Assembly: GCF_035222485.1 (NCBI RefSeq)
Contig: NC_085920.1
Location: 2,976,001-3,040,000, forward strand
DNA from: Podospora pseudoanserina
Taxonomy: Eukaryota; Ascomycota; Sordariomycetes; Sordariales; Podosporaceae
DNA: 64,000 nucleotides
Direction: 5' to 3'
Shown one piece after another: positions 12,464 to 23,418 of the stretch (position 1 is the first letter of the stretch; each line of letters opens with the position of its first letter). The notes beneath the pieces are model-generated. The model ran no database searches. It saw nothing but the letters and a program-made list of their open reading frames with translations, and was not told the origin of the DNA. The translations under genes and the position numbers were made by a program.

Positions 12464-14050
12464 TGCGCTGGCGGTCCTTGGCACTTGATGGCGCGATGGG
12501 CGATGTCAGCGATGACTTCGGGGCGGGCTCCAGTGATATGATCAGAGCACTGATGAAAAGGGGACCACGGCTGAAATGTTTTCTTTGGAGTTGCTTGACT
12601 AAGAGAAAGACAAACTTGTCTTGAATTGCGAATATTCAAGATCTACCTTTCTCCTTTTGTGGTGAGTCTTTGTGGGCCCTCTTATATCAAAGTCCTCCGG
12701 CGGTTCCCTCCCAGACCAGAAGCCCAGAAGTCCAAATGTGTGGGGTGCATCACAGCCAACCTCGCCGGCCTACCCACACTTGACACAAAGATTATTTTTC
12801 TTCTTTAGACTCCAAGATGGAGTCCAGCAGCCCAGTACGGATAACGGGCGGTAATTGGGACCGCCAGAGCACATGGCCTGGAACAAGGCATATGCAGCCT
12901 CTTCAGCCTCCATTTCTATTTTGCTATGGTCTTCTGCATCCCGCAATCTTGGCTTTACACCACCTCAGATCAATCTGCAGAATGAGTTTTATTGCAACTC
13001 TCAGTATTTCTTCAGCCCAGGCACGCTGCATCGTGGGATCTGCCGCGAGGCTGTAGGTCGCGTCAATTGGTCGCCTGTGGCGGCTGGCGCTTACCGCACA
13101 ACTCCTGATTGGGGCAGTGGTCCCAACAGGCTGGACACGAACGAAGCTTCGCCGCAAAAGCAAGCCATGTGTGTTTGAAAACGTCGAGTCCCACTTGCTG
13201 AAGGGATTGGACTGGTCGGTCAAAGATGGCGGGAGCCTTCCCCGGATGGTTGGACTGTTGGGATAGGGGGGGCATATCTGCTGGCCCGGCCCAAGGCTTT
13301 GGTCGCTATGGGAAGTTGATATCCAATGGATTGAGAAGAATCAGGGGTGTGAAGTCAGCATAGGAGAATGCCTTCGACGCAAGTGCAACCTGCCTGCAAT
13401 TGTTTTCCCTATGTGTGTGCCATTGGCAACAGCCCTAGAATGATCTATTGCGTGGTCGGCTGTGCTGCGACCATGAGGGGGCTCTGACATGCGAGTCAAC
13501 TCGGGAAAAGCGGGATGGGGTTTGACCCGGAATGAAGTCTCCTGTTCGGCTTCGCGGGAGGCTCCCTCCCGGCATTGGGGATGGACGGATTGTGGGTGGC
13601 CGGTGGATAGGGTCAGGTCGTTCATATGGGGGGAGGATGAACGTAACGTTGACTTGGCCGGTATGGAATGTCTCTTGGGGGCTGCTGATCAGCATGATGC
13701 TCGATAGTAGTGCCAGGTGATGTTTGCCGGATGTTCAGGTTTCAAGACAGGTGAAATGTTAGTCGATGGTATCTGACCTAGTGTGGTCCTATGCGAGTAT
13801 TGGCAACTGGCCTGGTGATCTGAAGCATGATAATATTAGCCCCCCAATCACACCTCAAGTGCACAGATGGACGTGCAGTTCCTTGAAGATCCGTTCCCAT
13901 AACAGCAACAGTCTAGTTCCGTGGAGGTACTATCAAAGCATGATGGTGAATTTTGTATAAAATCAAACTGCCCAACTCGTACATCCTCTAGCTGAAACAC
14001 CCCCAGTCTAATAATACAACCAAGAATAGAAAACTTTATAATACAGTAAA
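12464..14050. other. Spacer with no supported gene
   Basis: About 1.6 kb between two minus-strand genes. Only short overlapping frames (under 110 codons) are present, none with a recognisable domain. It should contain the promoter of the 459-residue protein gene and the terminator of the next. Confidence 0.5.
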
Positions 14051-15729
14051 TCACATCATAGTCCTAACCCTCATCGGACTAACAACCCTCACCGCAGGAT
14101 CAAAGCAAGCCTGCTTCAACAATTGGTATTCCTGCCCCTGAATATTCCATGGCAAGCCCAACGGTTGATCCATCACCGCCACCCGTGATCCAATCTCCTG
14201 CCCCTTCCCCTCACCAAATTGCCCCTCCGCCTCACTCCCAACACTGGGACTATTCTCCTTACTACTACTGACCTTCTTCCCCCCATGGTGACAATCCGTC
14301 AACCTCGAACCCCCATACCTTCTCTTGACATCCTGATACTTTTCCATAGGAAAAACATCTCCTTCCACCTCGGTAATCAGCGGTACAGAGAAATCTATTT
14401 GCCCCAAAAAATGTCAGCTCTTTTCACTTCAAGGCGCAGAACAAAACTTACCACCACCCAAATAACTCTCGACCTTGTACCCCGCCACCCCAGCCGCCAT
14501 CCTTCTCCCGTTTTTCCCTCCCCCTCTCTTTATCACAAAACTCGCCCCCTTTTCGCTTTTGTCATCACCCCCATCCCAATCAACAAAAAGTTTTGGCCTC
14601 CCCCCAAAAAATTCCACCTCCCACTCCGCCCCAGGATCATATCTTGTCACGAGCCTCATGAAATCAGCGTCTGTGACTTTATCTCTCAGCTCCCCCTCCT
14701 GGGCGTGATCGCGGAGGTAGTTGACAAAGAGGTGGCACAGGTGATGCGTCACCATTGCTGCAATATGGAAAGCTAATCTTCTGAAGCGGGCTGTTTGGGC
14801 TTCGGAGGCGTCAAACCGTTTGTGGCGCCGGGATATGTCTGACTTGAGGCGGGAGTGGTAGAGTTTGGTGACGAGGTGGGTATTGAGGTGGAGGATGGCA
14901 GCGCTTTTGGGGTTGAATCTCGAGGAGAAGGAAGGGGGGAGGTGGAAGAGAGAAGTGGTGGAGGAGCAGGCGAGGAAGCCGTTGCGTTTTGGGTCGAGTT
15001 TGATCAGGGGGAGGTTGTGGCGGACGGTGTAGAGGAAGTCGTCTACCGCGGAGGGGGTGTTGATTTTTTTGGGGAGGGGGGGTTCATGGTGGGAGATGGG
15101 GCGTTCGCGCCAGACAAGGAGGGATTTCTGGGCGAGGTTGGAGAGGGCTGGATAAAGGTTAGTGATAGGGAATAAGGGGGAGGAGGGAGGGTGGACTGAC
15201 CTTGGCGTCCTCGGGGGCTTTCGAGCATTCGGATGCCGAGGTCGACGACGGAGGAGACTACCCAGGCTCGGCCGCCGGAGGGTTCGAGGGGGATGGTGGT
15301 GCCGTTGTCGAGGAGCTCTGAGATGCACACGCCGTAGAGGCCGCCGGTTTCTCTTGGAAGGAGTTGAGGGCAGAGTTTACCTTGCTCTATGGGCTGGGGA
15401 GAGGATGTCCATGTTGTTGAAGGGATGGAGGTGGAAAAGGCGCGGCCGATCTCCTTGCTGTCTAGCTCTACCGCGTGGGTAGGGTAGGCTGGGTAAGCTG
15501 GAAGAGATTGGTGATGCTTGTGTTGCGGTACCGGGCGTCGTTGAGGAGGCTGCTCAAAAGAGACAACACTCGGCTTGCCGATGATGCTATGCCCAGCCGA
15601 ACGTTTACCTGTAGCTGGCTGGGCAAACGAAACGCTGGGTCCGGCAGTGGTACTGCGCTTTACCAGGCGTGAAGGAGGCTGCTCAAACGTTACGCTGGCA
15701 CTCGCACTGGCACTGCGCGAGGGTGCCAT
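14051..15729 (-). CDS. Unrecognised fungal protein, 522 residues, with N-terminal F-x-Q-P repeats
   Basis: Three exons: 15729-15201, 15147-14452 and 14394-14051, with GTCAGT and GTAAGT donors, CAG and TAG acceptors and consistent phases. The upstream in-frame GTG was ignored in favour of the ATG (MAPSRSAS). The first ~70 residues are low complexity and contain three copies of a short motif: SVTFEQPP, SVSFAQPA and SVVSFEQPP. The middle region appears folded and rich in Leu and aromatics (PQLLPRETGGLYGVCISELL, then LAQKSLLVWRERP and TARFRRLAFHIAAMVTHHLC). It includes a segment around FMRLVTRYDPGAEWEVEFF. The tail is Lys/Gly/Ser-rich. No signal peptide or clear membrane span is seen. I do not recognise the family. 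Confidence 0.72.
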
Positions 15730-16977
15730 CGCCACCGGTGATTCAGGGGGTGAACTGAAGAGGGGTAAGCTAGGGACAGCTTTTGTGACAAAGCTCCTGA
15801 TTCAGTGCTCGGTGAATGTAAACAAACTGCATAAAGAGTTGAAACAAACAAAAACAATGCAAGAGTTTCTTTGTCAAAGCTTTACGGTTCTCAAAAAAAT
15901 GTTTTAGACACAATCCATGCTTGTCGGCTTCATCCTTGTTTGACGAGACCAAAACCGAGGCATGGGATGCCCATGTCCGCGTTGGGGGGACGATGTGTTG
16001 ATATAGGCTTGGATCTACTGACCACCTACACAGCCATATTTGGCAGCTCTAGATGTCCGCAGTCAACCTACAATAATGTGATTCATATGTGGAACAGGCC
16101 AATTCTGGAGAGCCGGGCCTGCCTGTCCCGGCTGGCCTGATGACCAAGTCATCATCAAGTCAGTGGAGAACTGTCTGTTTCTGGGTCCGAGAGAGGTCGT
16201 TGTTCATGATAAGGAAAGAGCGTGATCTATAGATCGCTAGCGACATGAATATTTTCCGTGGGGGACCATGAGGGCCAACTGAATTGGTGTGAATGATACC
16301 GACCAGGCGGCCAGCCTGGATCAATCACCCGAATGCAGCGTGCGTAACCGCCGGGAATGATAGAAGAAAATGTGACGAGAACGAGGTCTGTAGATGAGCG
16401 ACCCATGATCTGGGAGAGCAGTTGCATTTGTGTGATGCGGTCTCGGCCAGTTGTGTGGGTGGCCCAGCAGCATAAGCTGGTGTTTCGGGTCAACGGGTCG
16501 ATACTCAGCCGTGGGTTTCCATGGCCAGAGACAATAGCCTTTGTTTGCCGTGCCACTCATCTCTGAATTGAAAGATTCAAGAGGGCCTTTGGAGGTTTGA
16601 AGATGATCTGAGCCAAGAATCCAAGAATCCAAGATGTGTGAAGTTGAAAGAGATACGTAATAGTGGGAAGGGTTAGGGTTAAATGAGTTAGTTGGCATCC
16701 CTGCAGTTGCTGATCTGCCACACCGTTCAGAGTGCCACTGGCATGCGCGTTCCAGCTTCATCTCTCAAAGGACATTTTCCCAATTCGCGCCTGAATAAGC
16801 AGCCAATCACAGCATGGTGCCATTGTCTGCTATACAAAGATTACACTGAATTCCTCGTGCCTGAGAGCACTGTACGCATCGACTTTTTGTTGTGTGCCAT
16901 TTCGGGAACGCCTCGTGGCACCTTGTTGCAGTACCTAGGTACCTTGCTGGCCGTTGCTGTCGCTGTCGCTGGTCACA
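15730..16977. other. Divergent promoter region
   Basis: About 1.25 kb between a minus-strand start (15729) and the dapB start (16978), so it should carry both promoters. A two-unit telomere-like run (GGGTTAGGGTT) lies at about 16670-16680, and a 12-bp perfect palindrome lies at 16931-16942. No gene is supported. Confidence 0.5.
16931..16942. promoter_or_regulatory. Perfect 12-bp palindrome GTACCTAGGTAC in the dapB leader
   Basis: GTACCTAGGTAC is self-complementary over 12 bases and ends 35 bp before the dapB ATG. Related ACCTAGG or TAGGTACCTA sites recur in other spacers of this window (22719-22728, 40859-40867, 51201-51210, 51259-51266). A regulatory role is only a guess. Confidence 0.35.
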
Positions 16978-19814
16978 ATGGCTCCCGCTCCCGGCATGGC
17001 ACCCTACTCCGATGAGCCGACCGGTCCCTTCCACAGACCAGAACACAACGACGAGAGCACAGGCAGGATGTCGCACGAATCTGAGTCCTCGGTGTCTACC
17101 ACGAGTATCGTCTTCGATCGGATCGAGGAGCGCCTCGCTGCCAAGGAGGGCCACTTCGAGCTCGACGACCATGACCCCATGAAGGAGGCCGACGACGACG
17201 ACAATGACCTCGAGACTGGTCGCTTCCTCGGTGGGAGATCCAGCACCCAAGAGGAAGATTTCCCAGCCAAAAACGATGGCATGAACCGGGGGATGCGCAG
17301 GACGCTGATCATCGTGGCCGGGCTCTTGATCTCGGCGTGGGTTGTCGGTCTCTTCTTTTACGTTTCCCACAAGTCCTATAAGCCCGCCTCCCAGATCGAA
17401 CACGACCCTCAGGCGACTGTAGTGCAAGGGACTGGGAAGCAAGTGACGCTCGATCAGGTTATGGGCAGCTACTGGCGTGCTGAAAGTCACTCCATAAGCT
17501 GGATCGAAAGCCCGGACGGTGAAGATGGGCTATTGCTTCTGAAGGACGGCCCCGGAAAGGACTTTCTCGTTGTTGAGGATGTACGGACCCAGAACAGCGC
17601 TGGCGTGAATGCCGCTGTGGACGTTGCGAGCAGCAAAACGTTAATCAAGGAAAGGCACTTTGACTTTGGCGGCCAGACGCACACTCCTGGAAGGGTATGG
17701 CCAAGCAAGGACCTCAAGAAGGTGTTGATTGCAACAAATCTGGAGGCCAACTGGCGCCACTCGTTCTATGCCTCCTACTGGGTCTTCGATGTCGACATGC
17801 AAATAGCAGAGCCCCTTATTCCTGGCGAGCCAAACGTCCGCGTTCAGCTTGCCCAGTGGAGCCCTACCAGCGATGCTATTGCCTATGTCAGAGACAACAA
17901 CTTGTTCCTGCGCAGCCTCAAGCACGACAAGGTTGTCCAGATCACCAAGGATGGCGGTGCTGAGGTGTTCAACGGTGTTCCTGACTGGGTATACGAAGAG
18001 GAAGTCTTCTCGGGCAACAGCGCTACCTGGTGGTCCGAGGATGGCAACTACATCGCCTACTTGCGCACCAACGAGACGGGCGTCCCTGAGTATCCTGTTC
18101 AGTACTTCCTCTCCAGGCCCAGCGGCACGGAACCGGCACCCGGCGAAGAGTCGTACCCCGAGGTCAGGCAGATCAAGTATCCCAAGGCTGGTGCTCACAA
18201 CCCCGTCGTCAATCTCAAGTTCTACGACGTGGCCCGCGATGAGAGTTTCACAGTGGAAATCTCTGGCCGGTTCGCGGATGATGATCGCCTCATCACAGAG
18301 GTGGTCTGGGCTGGTGGCCAAGTTATCGTCAAGGAAACAAACAGAGTCAGCGACGTCCTCAGGGTCGTCCTTGTTGACGTCGCTGCGCGCACTGGAAAAG
18401 CAGTTCGCGAGCTGGACGTCAAGGCCATCGATGGTGGCTGGTTCGAGATTACGCACAAGACCAAGTACATTCCAGCTGACCCCTCCAAGGGGCGTGAGCA
18501 GGACGGTTACATTGACATGGTGATCCACGATGACAACGATCACCTCGCCTACTTCACGCCATTGAACAACTCGGAACCAATCATGTTGACTTCTGGACAT
18601 TGGGAAGTTGTCGACGCCCCCTCCACCGTTGATTTGGATAACAACATTGTCTACTTTGTCGCAACCAAGGAATCTTCTATCCAGCGCCATGTCTACCAGG
18701 TCGATCTGTCGGGCAACAACCTGAAAGCGGTGACCGACACGGGCAGTGAAGGCTATTACGACATTTCGTTTTCGGCCGGGACAGGGTATGCCCTTCTATC
18801 TTACAGAGGTCCCAACATTCCCTGGCAAAAGGTTATCAGCACTCCAGCAAACGCACACAGATACGAGCACATGGTTGAGGAGAACAAGGAACTGGCAAAG
18901 AGTGCCAGGGAATACGAGCTCCCTATCAAGATCTACGGCACCATCAAGGTTGACGGTGTTGAACTCAACTATGTTGAGCGTCGCCCACCACACTTTGACA
19001 AGAACAAGAAGTATCCAGTTCTGTTCCAGCAATACAGCGGCCCTGGGTCTCAGAGCGTTAACAAACGGTTTACTGTCGACTACCAATCCTATGTCGCCGC
19101 CGGCTTAGGTTATGTGTGCGTAACTGTTGATGGCCGCGGAACGGGTTTCATTGGACGCAAGAACCGTGTGATCATCCGCGGGGACCTTGGAAAGTGGGAA
19201 GCCCATGATCAGATCGCTGCTGCCAAGATCTGGGCGTCGAAGAGCTATGTTGACGAAGAAAGACTGGCCATTTGGGGCTGGAGTTTCGGTGGATTCAACA
19301 CCCTCAAGACTCTCGAGCAGGATGGTGGACGGACCTTCAAGTACGGCATGGCCGTTGCCCCAGTCACCGACTGGAGATTCTACGACAGCATCTACACCGA
19401 AAGATACATGCTTACGCCTCAGACTAACGGGCATGGTTACGATACAAGCGCCATCAACAACGTCACGGCTCTGAAGCAGAACGTCCGTTTTCTCATGATG
19501 CACGGTGTTGCGGATGACAATGTGCACATGCAGAACTCCCTGACGCTACTCGACAAGCTAAATATGGTTGGCGTTGAGAATTATGATGTTCACGTCTTCC
19601 CAGACAGTGACCACGGGATTTATTTCCATAACGCCAACCGGATTGTTTACGACAGTGAGTTCTCTTTTTCGACAGCGCATACTGCTCAACACTAACAACC
19701 GCCACAGAGTTGACCAACTGGCTCATCAATGCCTTCAACGGAGAATGGATCAAGGTTGCCAATGCAAAGCCTCAAAAGAAGAGGAGCATACAGCCTATTC
19801 TTCCAATTCTATAG
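16978..19814 (+). CDS. dapB: Vacuolar dipeptidyl aminopeptidase B (type II membrane serine peptidase)
   Basis: Family S9B peptidase (Ste13/Dap2/DapB) that removes X-Pro or X-Ala dipeptides; family members sit in the vacuolar membrane. Two exons, 16978-19654 and 19708-19814, give 927 residues; the short last exon restores the family C-terminus ([17 protein letters not shown]...). An acidic cytosolic tail of ~109 residues is followed by one membrane span (about 110-129, [18 protein letters not shown]), then the beta-propeller domain and the C-terminal alpha/beta-hydrolase domain. The catalytic triad is visible: Ser769 in GWSFGG, Asp846/847 in HGVADDNVH, and His879 in DSDHGIY. The ATG at 16978 was chosen over an upstream in-frame TTG. 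The gene converges on the YbjQ-type gene, leaving a 149-bp gap. The 349-codon antisense frame inside it is a shadow. Confidence 0.97.
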
Positions 19815-19963
19815 GAATTTGAGACGGGGTTCAGCAAACACGGCGTTACTGGGCATTGATCGGCGTTTTGGTACATGACTATTCTTTAACGTTACAATAT
19901 GAGGCATCATGAATAGAAACAGATTAACTCCTTCCTCTCCACCGCCAATCTCCTAGTTGGAAC

Positions 19964-20471
19964 TCAAGATGTCCGAATCAGTTGCGGATGGGTCTCGACG
20001 CTCTGGTCGATTTTTTCGATAACCGCAGCAGTTCCATACGCGCACACTTGGGCAAACCCGCCCATGTCACCGGCATCGAATCTGAGGGCGATGACGGCGT
20101 TGCCGCCTCTGCTTTGGGTCTCGGCTACGATGCGGGAGATGGCGTCGTTTCTGGCCGAGTAGAGCTGTTTCCGTGTCAGTTACCTGGTGTATTCAGATGT
20201 TGGTGAGGGAAAAAAAATGCCGTACCAGGTTGGTAAACCACTTGAGCTCACCACCCACAACGCTCTTCAGCACCATCGACATGCCTGCCGCCCAGTTCCG
20301 AGAACGGACAGTAATGCCGTAAACTGCGCCTAGGACTTTGACGACACGGTAGCCGGGGACGTCGAACATGGTTGTTGTGATGACGCCGTTGGTTTCGGTG
20401 AAGCAGTGGAGGTCCTGGATGGAGGCAGGAATGTCTGCTTGTTGGTTTTGGGGTTTGGTGGAGGAGGACAT
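19964..20471 (-). CDS. YbjQ-type (UPF0145) small protein
   Basis: Two exons, 20471-20226 and 20164-19964, joined by a 61-nt intron (GTACGG donor, ACAG acceptor), give 148 residues. The fold family is recognisable from VPGYRVVKVLGAVYGITVRS at the front and RNDAISRIVAETQSRGGNAV followed by IALRFDAG in the second exon. This matches the YbjQ_1 (DUF74) family, which is mainly bacterial and archaeal and was named a putative heavy-metal-binding domain from its pentameric structure; its biochemical role is not settled. A ~30-residue N-terminal extension precedes the domain. There is no signal peptide or membrane span. It is convergent with dapB. Confidence 0.88.
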
Positions 20472-21606
20472 CTTGGTGTTAGAGATTGGCTGGAACTCGA
20501 AATATGGACTCAGATTGTTCTATTGTCTCGGGATGGTTGAATGATAGCTACCTATAGCAAAGAAACATGGACATAGACTCGTTATATGCACTTTTGAGCT
20601 CTGCCAAAAAGAAGCTGCCACGGGAACAACTGGCAGACTCCCGTCTCCTGCCTGCCCAATATGTCATCGCCATGGCAAGGCTTTGGGCCTCTTTCAAGCC
20701 AATGAATATACCGCACGTCCTCATAACCAGGAGGTATGCTAGGACGAAGTTGGCCGTATTTCGTATCCAGCCACGCCAGCTTCACTTACACCAGAGCACA
20801 GCCCCACTTACCCCAGGCCAAGACGGACTTGTCAGGGGGGGTAATGGCAGGGCTGAGAGGGGATCAGCAGTTGGGCAGACAGCAGGCTGGATGAAGTCGG
20901 GTAAGCCGACTGCTTTCTCGGACAGTATTCAGACCTTAAGCCATCTTGTCATGGGAGAACATTGCATTGCGGGAGATATCGGAAGTGTGTCAAAGACTGA
21001 CAAAAGAAGGGTTAGGGTAATCCGCCAAGCAAAAAGCCCAGAACGATCAAGCATTGCCAAGAGATCCGAAAGCACTCCACGAACCACCACCACTATCAGT
21101 CAATGATACCCAACTGCTGTCTGGCGCATCTGTCAAAAAACAGATCATAGTCCCTACACTTTGCGAACAAAGTGCACCGAGAGATGAAGCCTGAACCAGA
21201 AATAGAAAAAAGGGAACAAATATCGCGCGGCAGGAGATGGGCAACACTTTTCACCGGGGAGATTCCCCACCTCGTTTAATCTGGAATCACGGAACGTCCT
21301 TTCCAGGAAAACTGGTCTGGGGGGAGGACGACGTTCCGTGATCACCAGGGGCCGGCTCCCTACTGTAGGAACAGGCGGTTGGCGATGCCGGCTCGCTAAT
21401 CTTCAATTTATCATTCAGCCGCAAGAGGGGAGACAGAATGAGAATGGTCTCATTCCGGGGCATGGATGTGATCTGGGTTGATCGTCCCGGAGGTGAATGA
21501 TATGGATATATAAACCACTCTCACCTCCATCCATCTTACATCTCCGGATTTCAGGAGAAGTCACTTGATTACCCCCATCCTTAACTCCCTGTATAAGCCA
21601 CCCAAA
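20472..21606. other. Spacer with promoter of the GH131 gene
   Basis: About 1.1 kb between the divergent YbjQ-type and GH131 starts. A 179-codon ATG frame at 20567-21106 has no recognisable domain and was not accepted as a gene. A 13-bp inverted repeat lies at 21286-21342. A short GGTTAGGGT run lies near 21010. Confidence 0.5.
21286..21342. promoter_or_regulatory. 13-bp inverted repeat upstream of the GH131 gene
   Basis: ATCACGGAACGTC (21286-21298) and its exact complement GACGTTCCGTGAT (21330-21342) flank a 31-bp spacer that contains CTGGGG, a core like the CreA consensus SYGGRG. The pair sits about 265 bp before the ATG. It could be a dimeric regulator site or a hairpin in a long leader. 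Confidence 0.45.
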
Positions 21607-22596
21607 ATGCACCCCTCCCTCCTCCTCGGCCTCCTGGCCGGCACCGCCCTCGCCGGCACCATCCGCCGCCCCGGCCGTCCCCGTCCCCAAGCCCCCACGG
21701 CCGAAACCCTCTGCCCCATCGTCTTCGACGGCCGGCCCGACTCCTCCCTCGAACCCCTCGACTTTGACGACTGGAACACCTCCCCCTTCAACCCCGACTA
21801 CGTCAAAGGCGCCGGCCTCCCCTGGTCCTCCATCCTCCAGTTCCCCGACATCTCCCCCCCGGCCCGGTTCGACGACCCGACCTACCAGAAGCCCTTCGAG
21901 GTCACCATCAACGACTCGTCCATCTTCAACAACCAGCGGGGCTTCCGCCGCGCCGGCCTGCAGTTCCAGGGGGACACCAACCGAGACTCCCCCGGCTCGT
22001 CGGGCATCAAGACGATCCACTTCTCGCTCAAGTGGGACGCCCAGCGGCCCTTGAACCTGAGCCACGAGTACCTCAACGTATGGCACGAGACGGCCGACTA
22101 CAGCGCGAACCAGTTCAACTTTCAGGCCGGCGCCATACTCGGGCAGAACAGCCTGGCGAGGGACACGTGGAAGGTGCTCAACAGGCAGAACAGGCAGGTC
22201 TGGAGCACGCCGATCCTGAGGAACGAGTGGCAGAACTTTGCCATCTCGTTGGACTTTGTCAGAAAGTTTGTTTACCTTATTCCCACACGCCCTATCACGG
22301 TTATCATGACAAGGCGAAAAAAAAAAAAAGGGTGTGAAATGGTTTAAACTGACATGAAAATTAACAGCACCCTCCGTGTATACTACAGCAGAGGCTCCGA
22401 ACCCCTCCGCAGCGTGACCAACGCCCTGACCAACAACAACGCCGGCGAGGGCCAGTACCAAGTCGGCATCCTCCGCAAGCCCACCGGCACCAGCGACGTC
22501 GTCAACTCTGGCTACCACCAGCGCAACCTCAACGAAGGTCTCATCTACGGCAGCGTCTTTGTCGAAGACGGCGAAGGCGGCTGCGTCTCTCTTTAA
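21607..22596 (+). CDS. Secreted glycoside hydrolase family 131 beta-glucanase
   Basis: Characterised GH131 enzymes act on beta-1,3/1,6- and beta-1,4-glucans outside the cell. Two exons, 21607-22265 and 22368-22596, give 295 residues. The donor is the less usual AA|GTTTGT, but a CTGAC branch site and AACAG acceptor are present, and joining yields Asn in the family context FVRNTLRVYYS. Residues 1-16 are a signal peptide (MHPSLLLGLLAGTALA). The mature protein starts with an Arg/Pro-rich segment, then the family hallmark CPIVFDGR and FNPDYVKGAGLPWSSI, KPFEVTINDSSIF and GFRRAGLQFQGD. It ends with GILRKPTGTSDVV and GLIYGSVFVEDG. Cys in LCPIV and GGCVSL may pair. No cellulose-binding module follows. 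Third codon positions are strongly C-biased. Confidence 0.9.
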
Positions 22597-22736
22597 TCCC
22601 CACCTCAAGAATGTACATAAACCATTATCAACATTACATAAAACATATGAATTCACACCGTTCATAACTCCCCATCTTTTTTTTAAAAGCCAGTTCACCA
22701 TCTCAATTTCACCCAAGGTAGGTACCTAATCTATCC

Positions 22737-23418
22737 TCAAGCATCGTCCCCGTCCACATCCCCGGGAATAAACCCCCTCCCCCCACTAACCCTCCTCCCC
22801 TTGACGCTGAAATTCCCCGGGCCTTGGTAGATCTGCCTGGGGTAGCTCTCGCCAACCATGGGCATGTCCTCCCTGCTCAGCAGCGCCCGTCCCTCCATCC
22901 TCGTCTCGTTGCTGATGACGCGGTAGAGCAGGATCTCGGCGTTGAGGGGGGTCTTAACGGTCTTGTTCGGGAAGGTCTCCTGCTCGACGTTGAAGTCGAG
23001 GGACCAAAAGACGTCTTGCGGGGTGGGGTGGGAGTCGGTGTTGCGGTTGCACCAGAGTGGGTGGACCTCGCCGATTGTTTCGGTGAGGGAGGTGCCGATT
23101 GTGTGGCAGTAGGTTGTTAGGGGGGTTGATTCGAGGGGGGTGTTGGGGGGGAAGGTTATGTTGAAGTTTACGCTGGTGAAAGGTTAGTATTGAAGGTATG
23201 GGACGGGGGAAAAGATATGTGGACAGAGTAGGAATGGGAGGAGGAAAATAGACGTACTAGAAGCGGTGGGAGAGGATCACGGCGCCGGCTCGGAAGTTTG
23301 TGATTTGGATGTCGGGGATGGGGTCGATGCGGACGGGTTGAGGGGGAGGGCGGCCGTCGTTGTTTTGGGGGGCTCTGCCTGCTAGGAGGGCACCGAGGAG
23401 GGCGGTTGGGAGACGCAT
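22737..23418 (-). CDS. Small secreted protein of unknown function, 198 residues
   Basis: Two exons, 23418-23258 and 23172-22737, with a GTACGT donor, ACCAG acceptor and correct phase (Tyr codon TA|C). The N-terminus MRLPTALLGALLAGRA is a plausible, short signal peptide. The mature part starts with a Pro-rich linker (GRPPPQPVRIDPIPDI), then a beta-rich looking region (NFRAGAVILSHRFYVNFNITF). Two Cys in TYCHTIG and PLWCNRN are close enough to form a disulfide, and several N-x-S/T sites (NIT, NKT, NET, NFS) suggest glycosylation. It ends with KGRRVSGGRGFIPGDVDGDDA. The gene is tail-to-tail with the GH131 gene (140 bp apart). I do not recognise the family. Confidence 0.75.

Noticed and set aside
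17641-18690. 349-codon open frame antisense to dapB
   Set aside because: It mirrors the biased codon use of the dapB exon, has no domain pattern and no support from splice sites.
20567-21106. 179-codon ATG frame between YbjQ-type and GH131 genes
   Set aside because: No recognisable domain or coding-like composition; it lies within the divergent promoter region. Could be reconsidered if transcripts are found.
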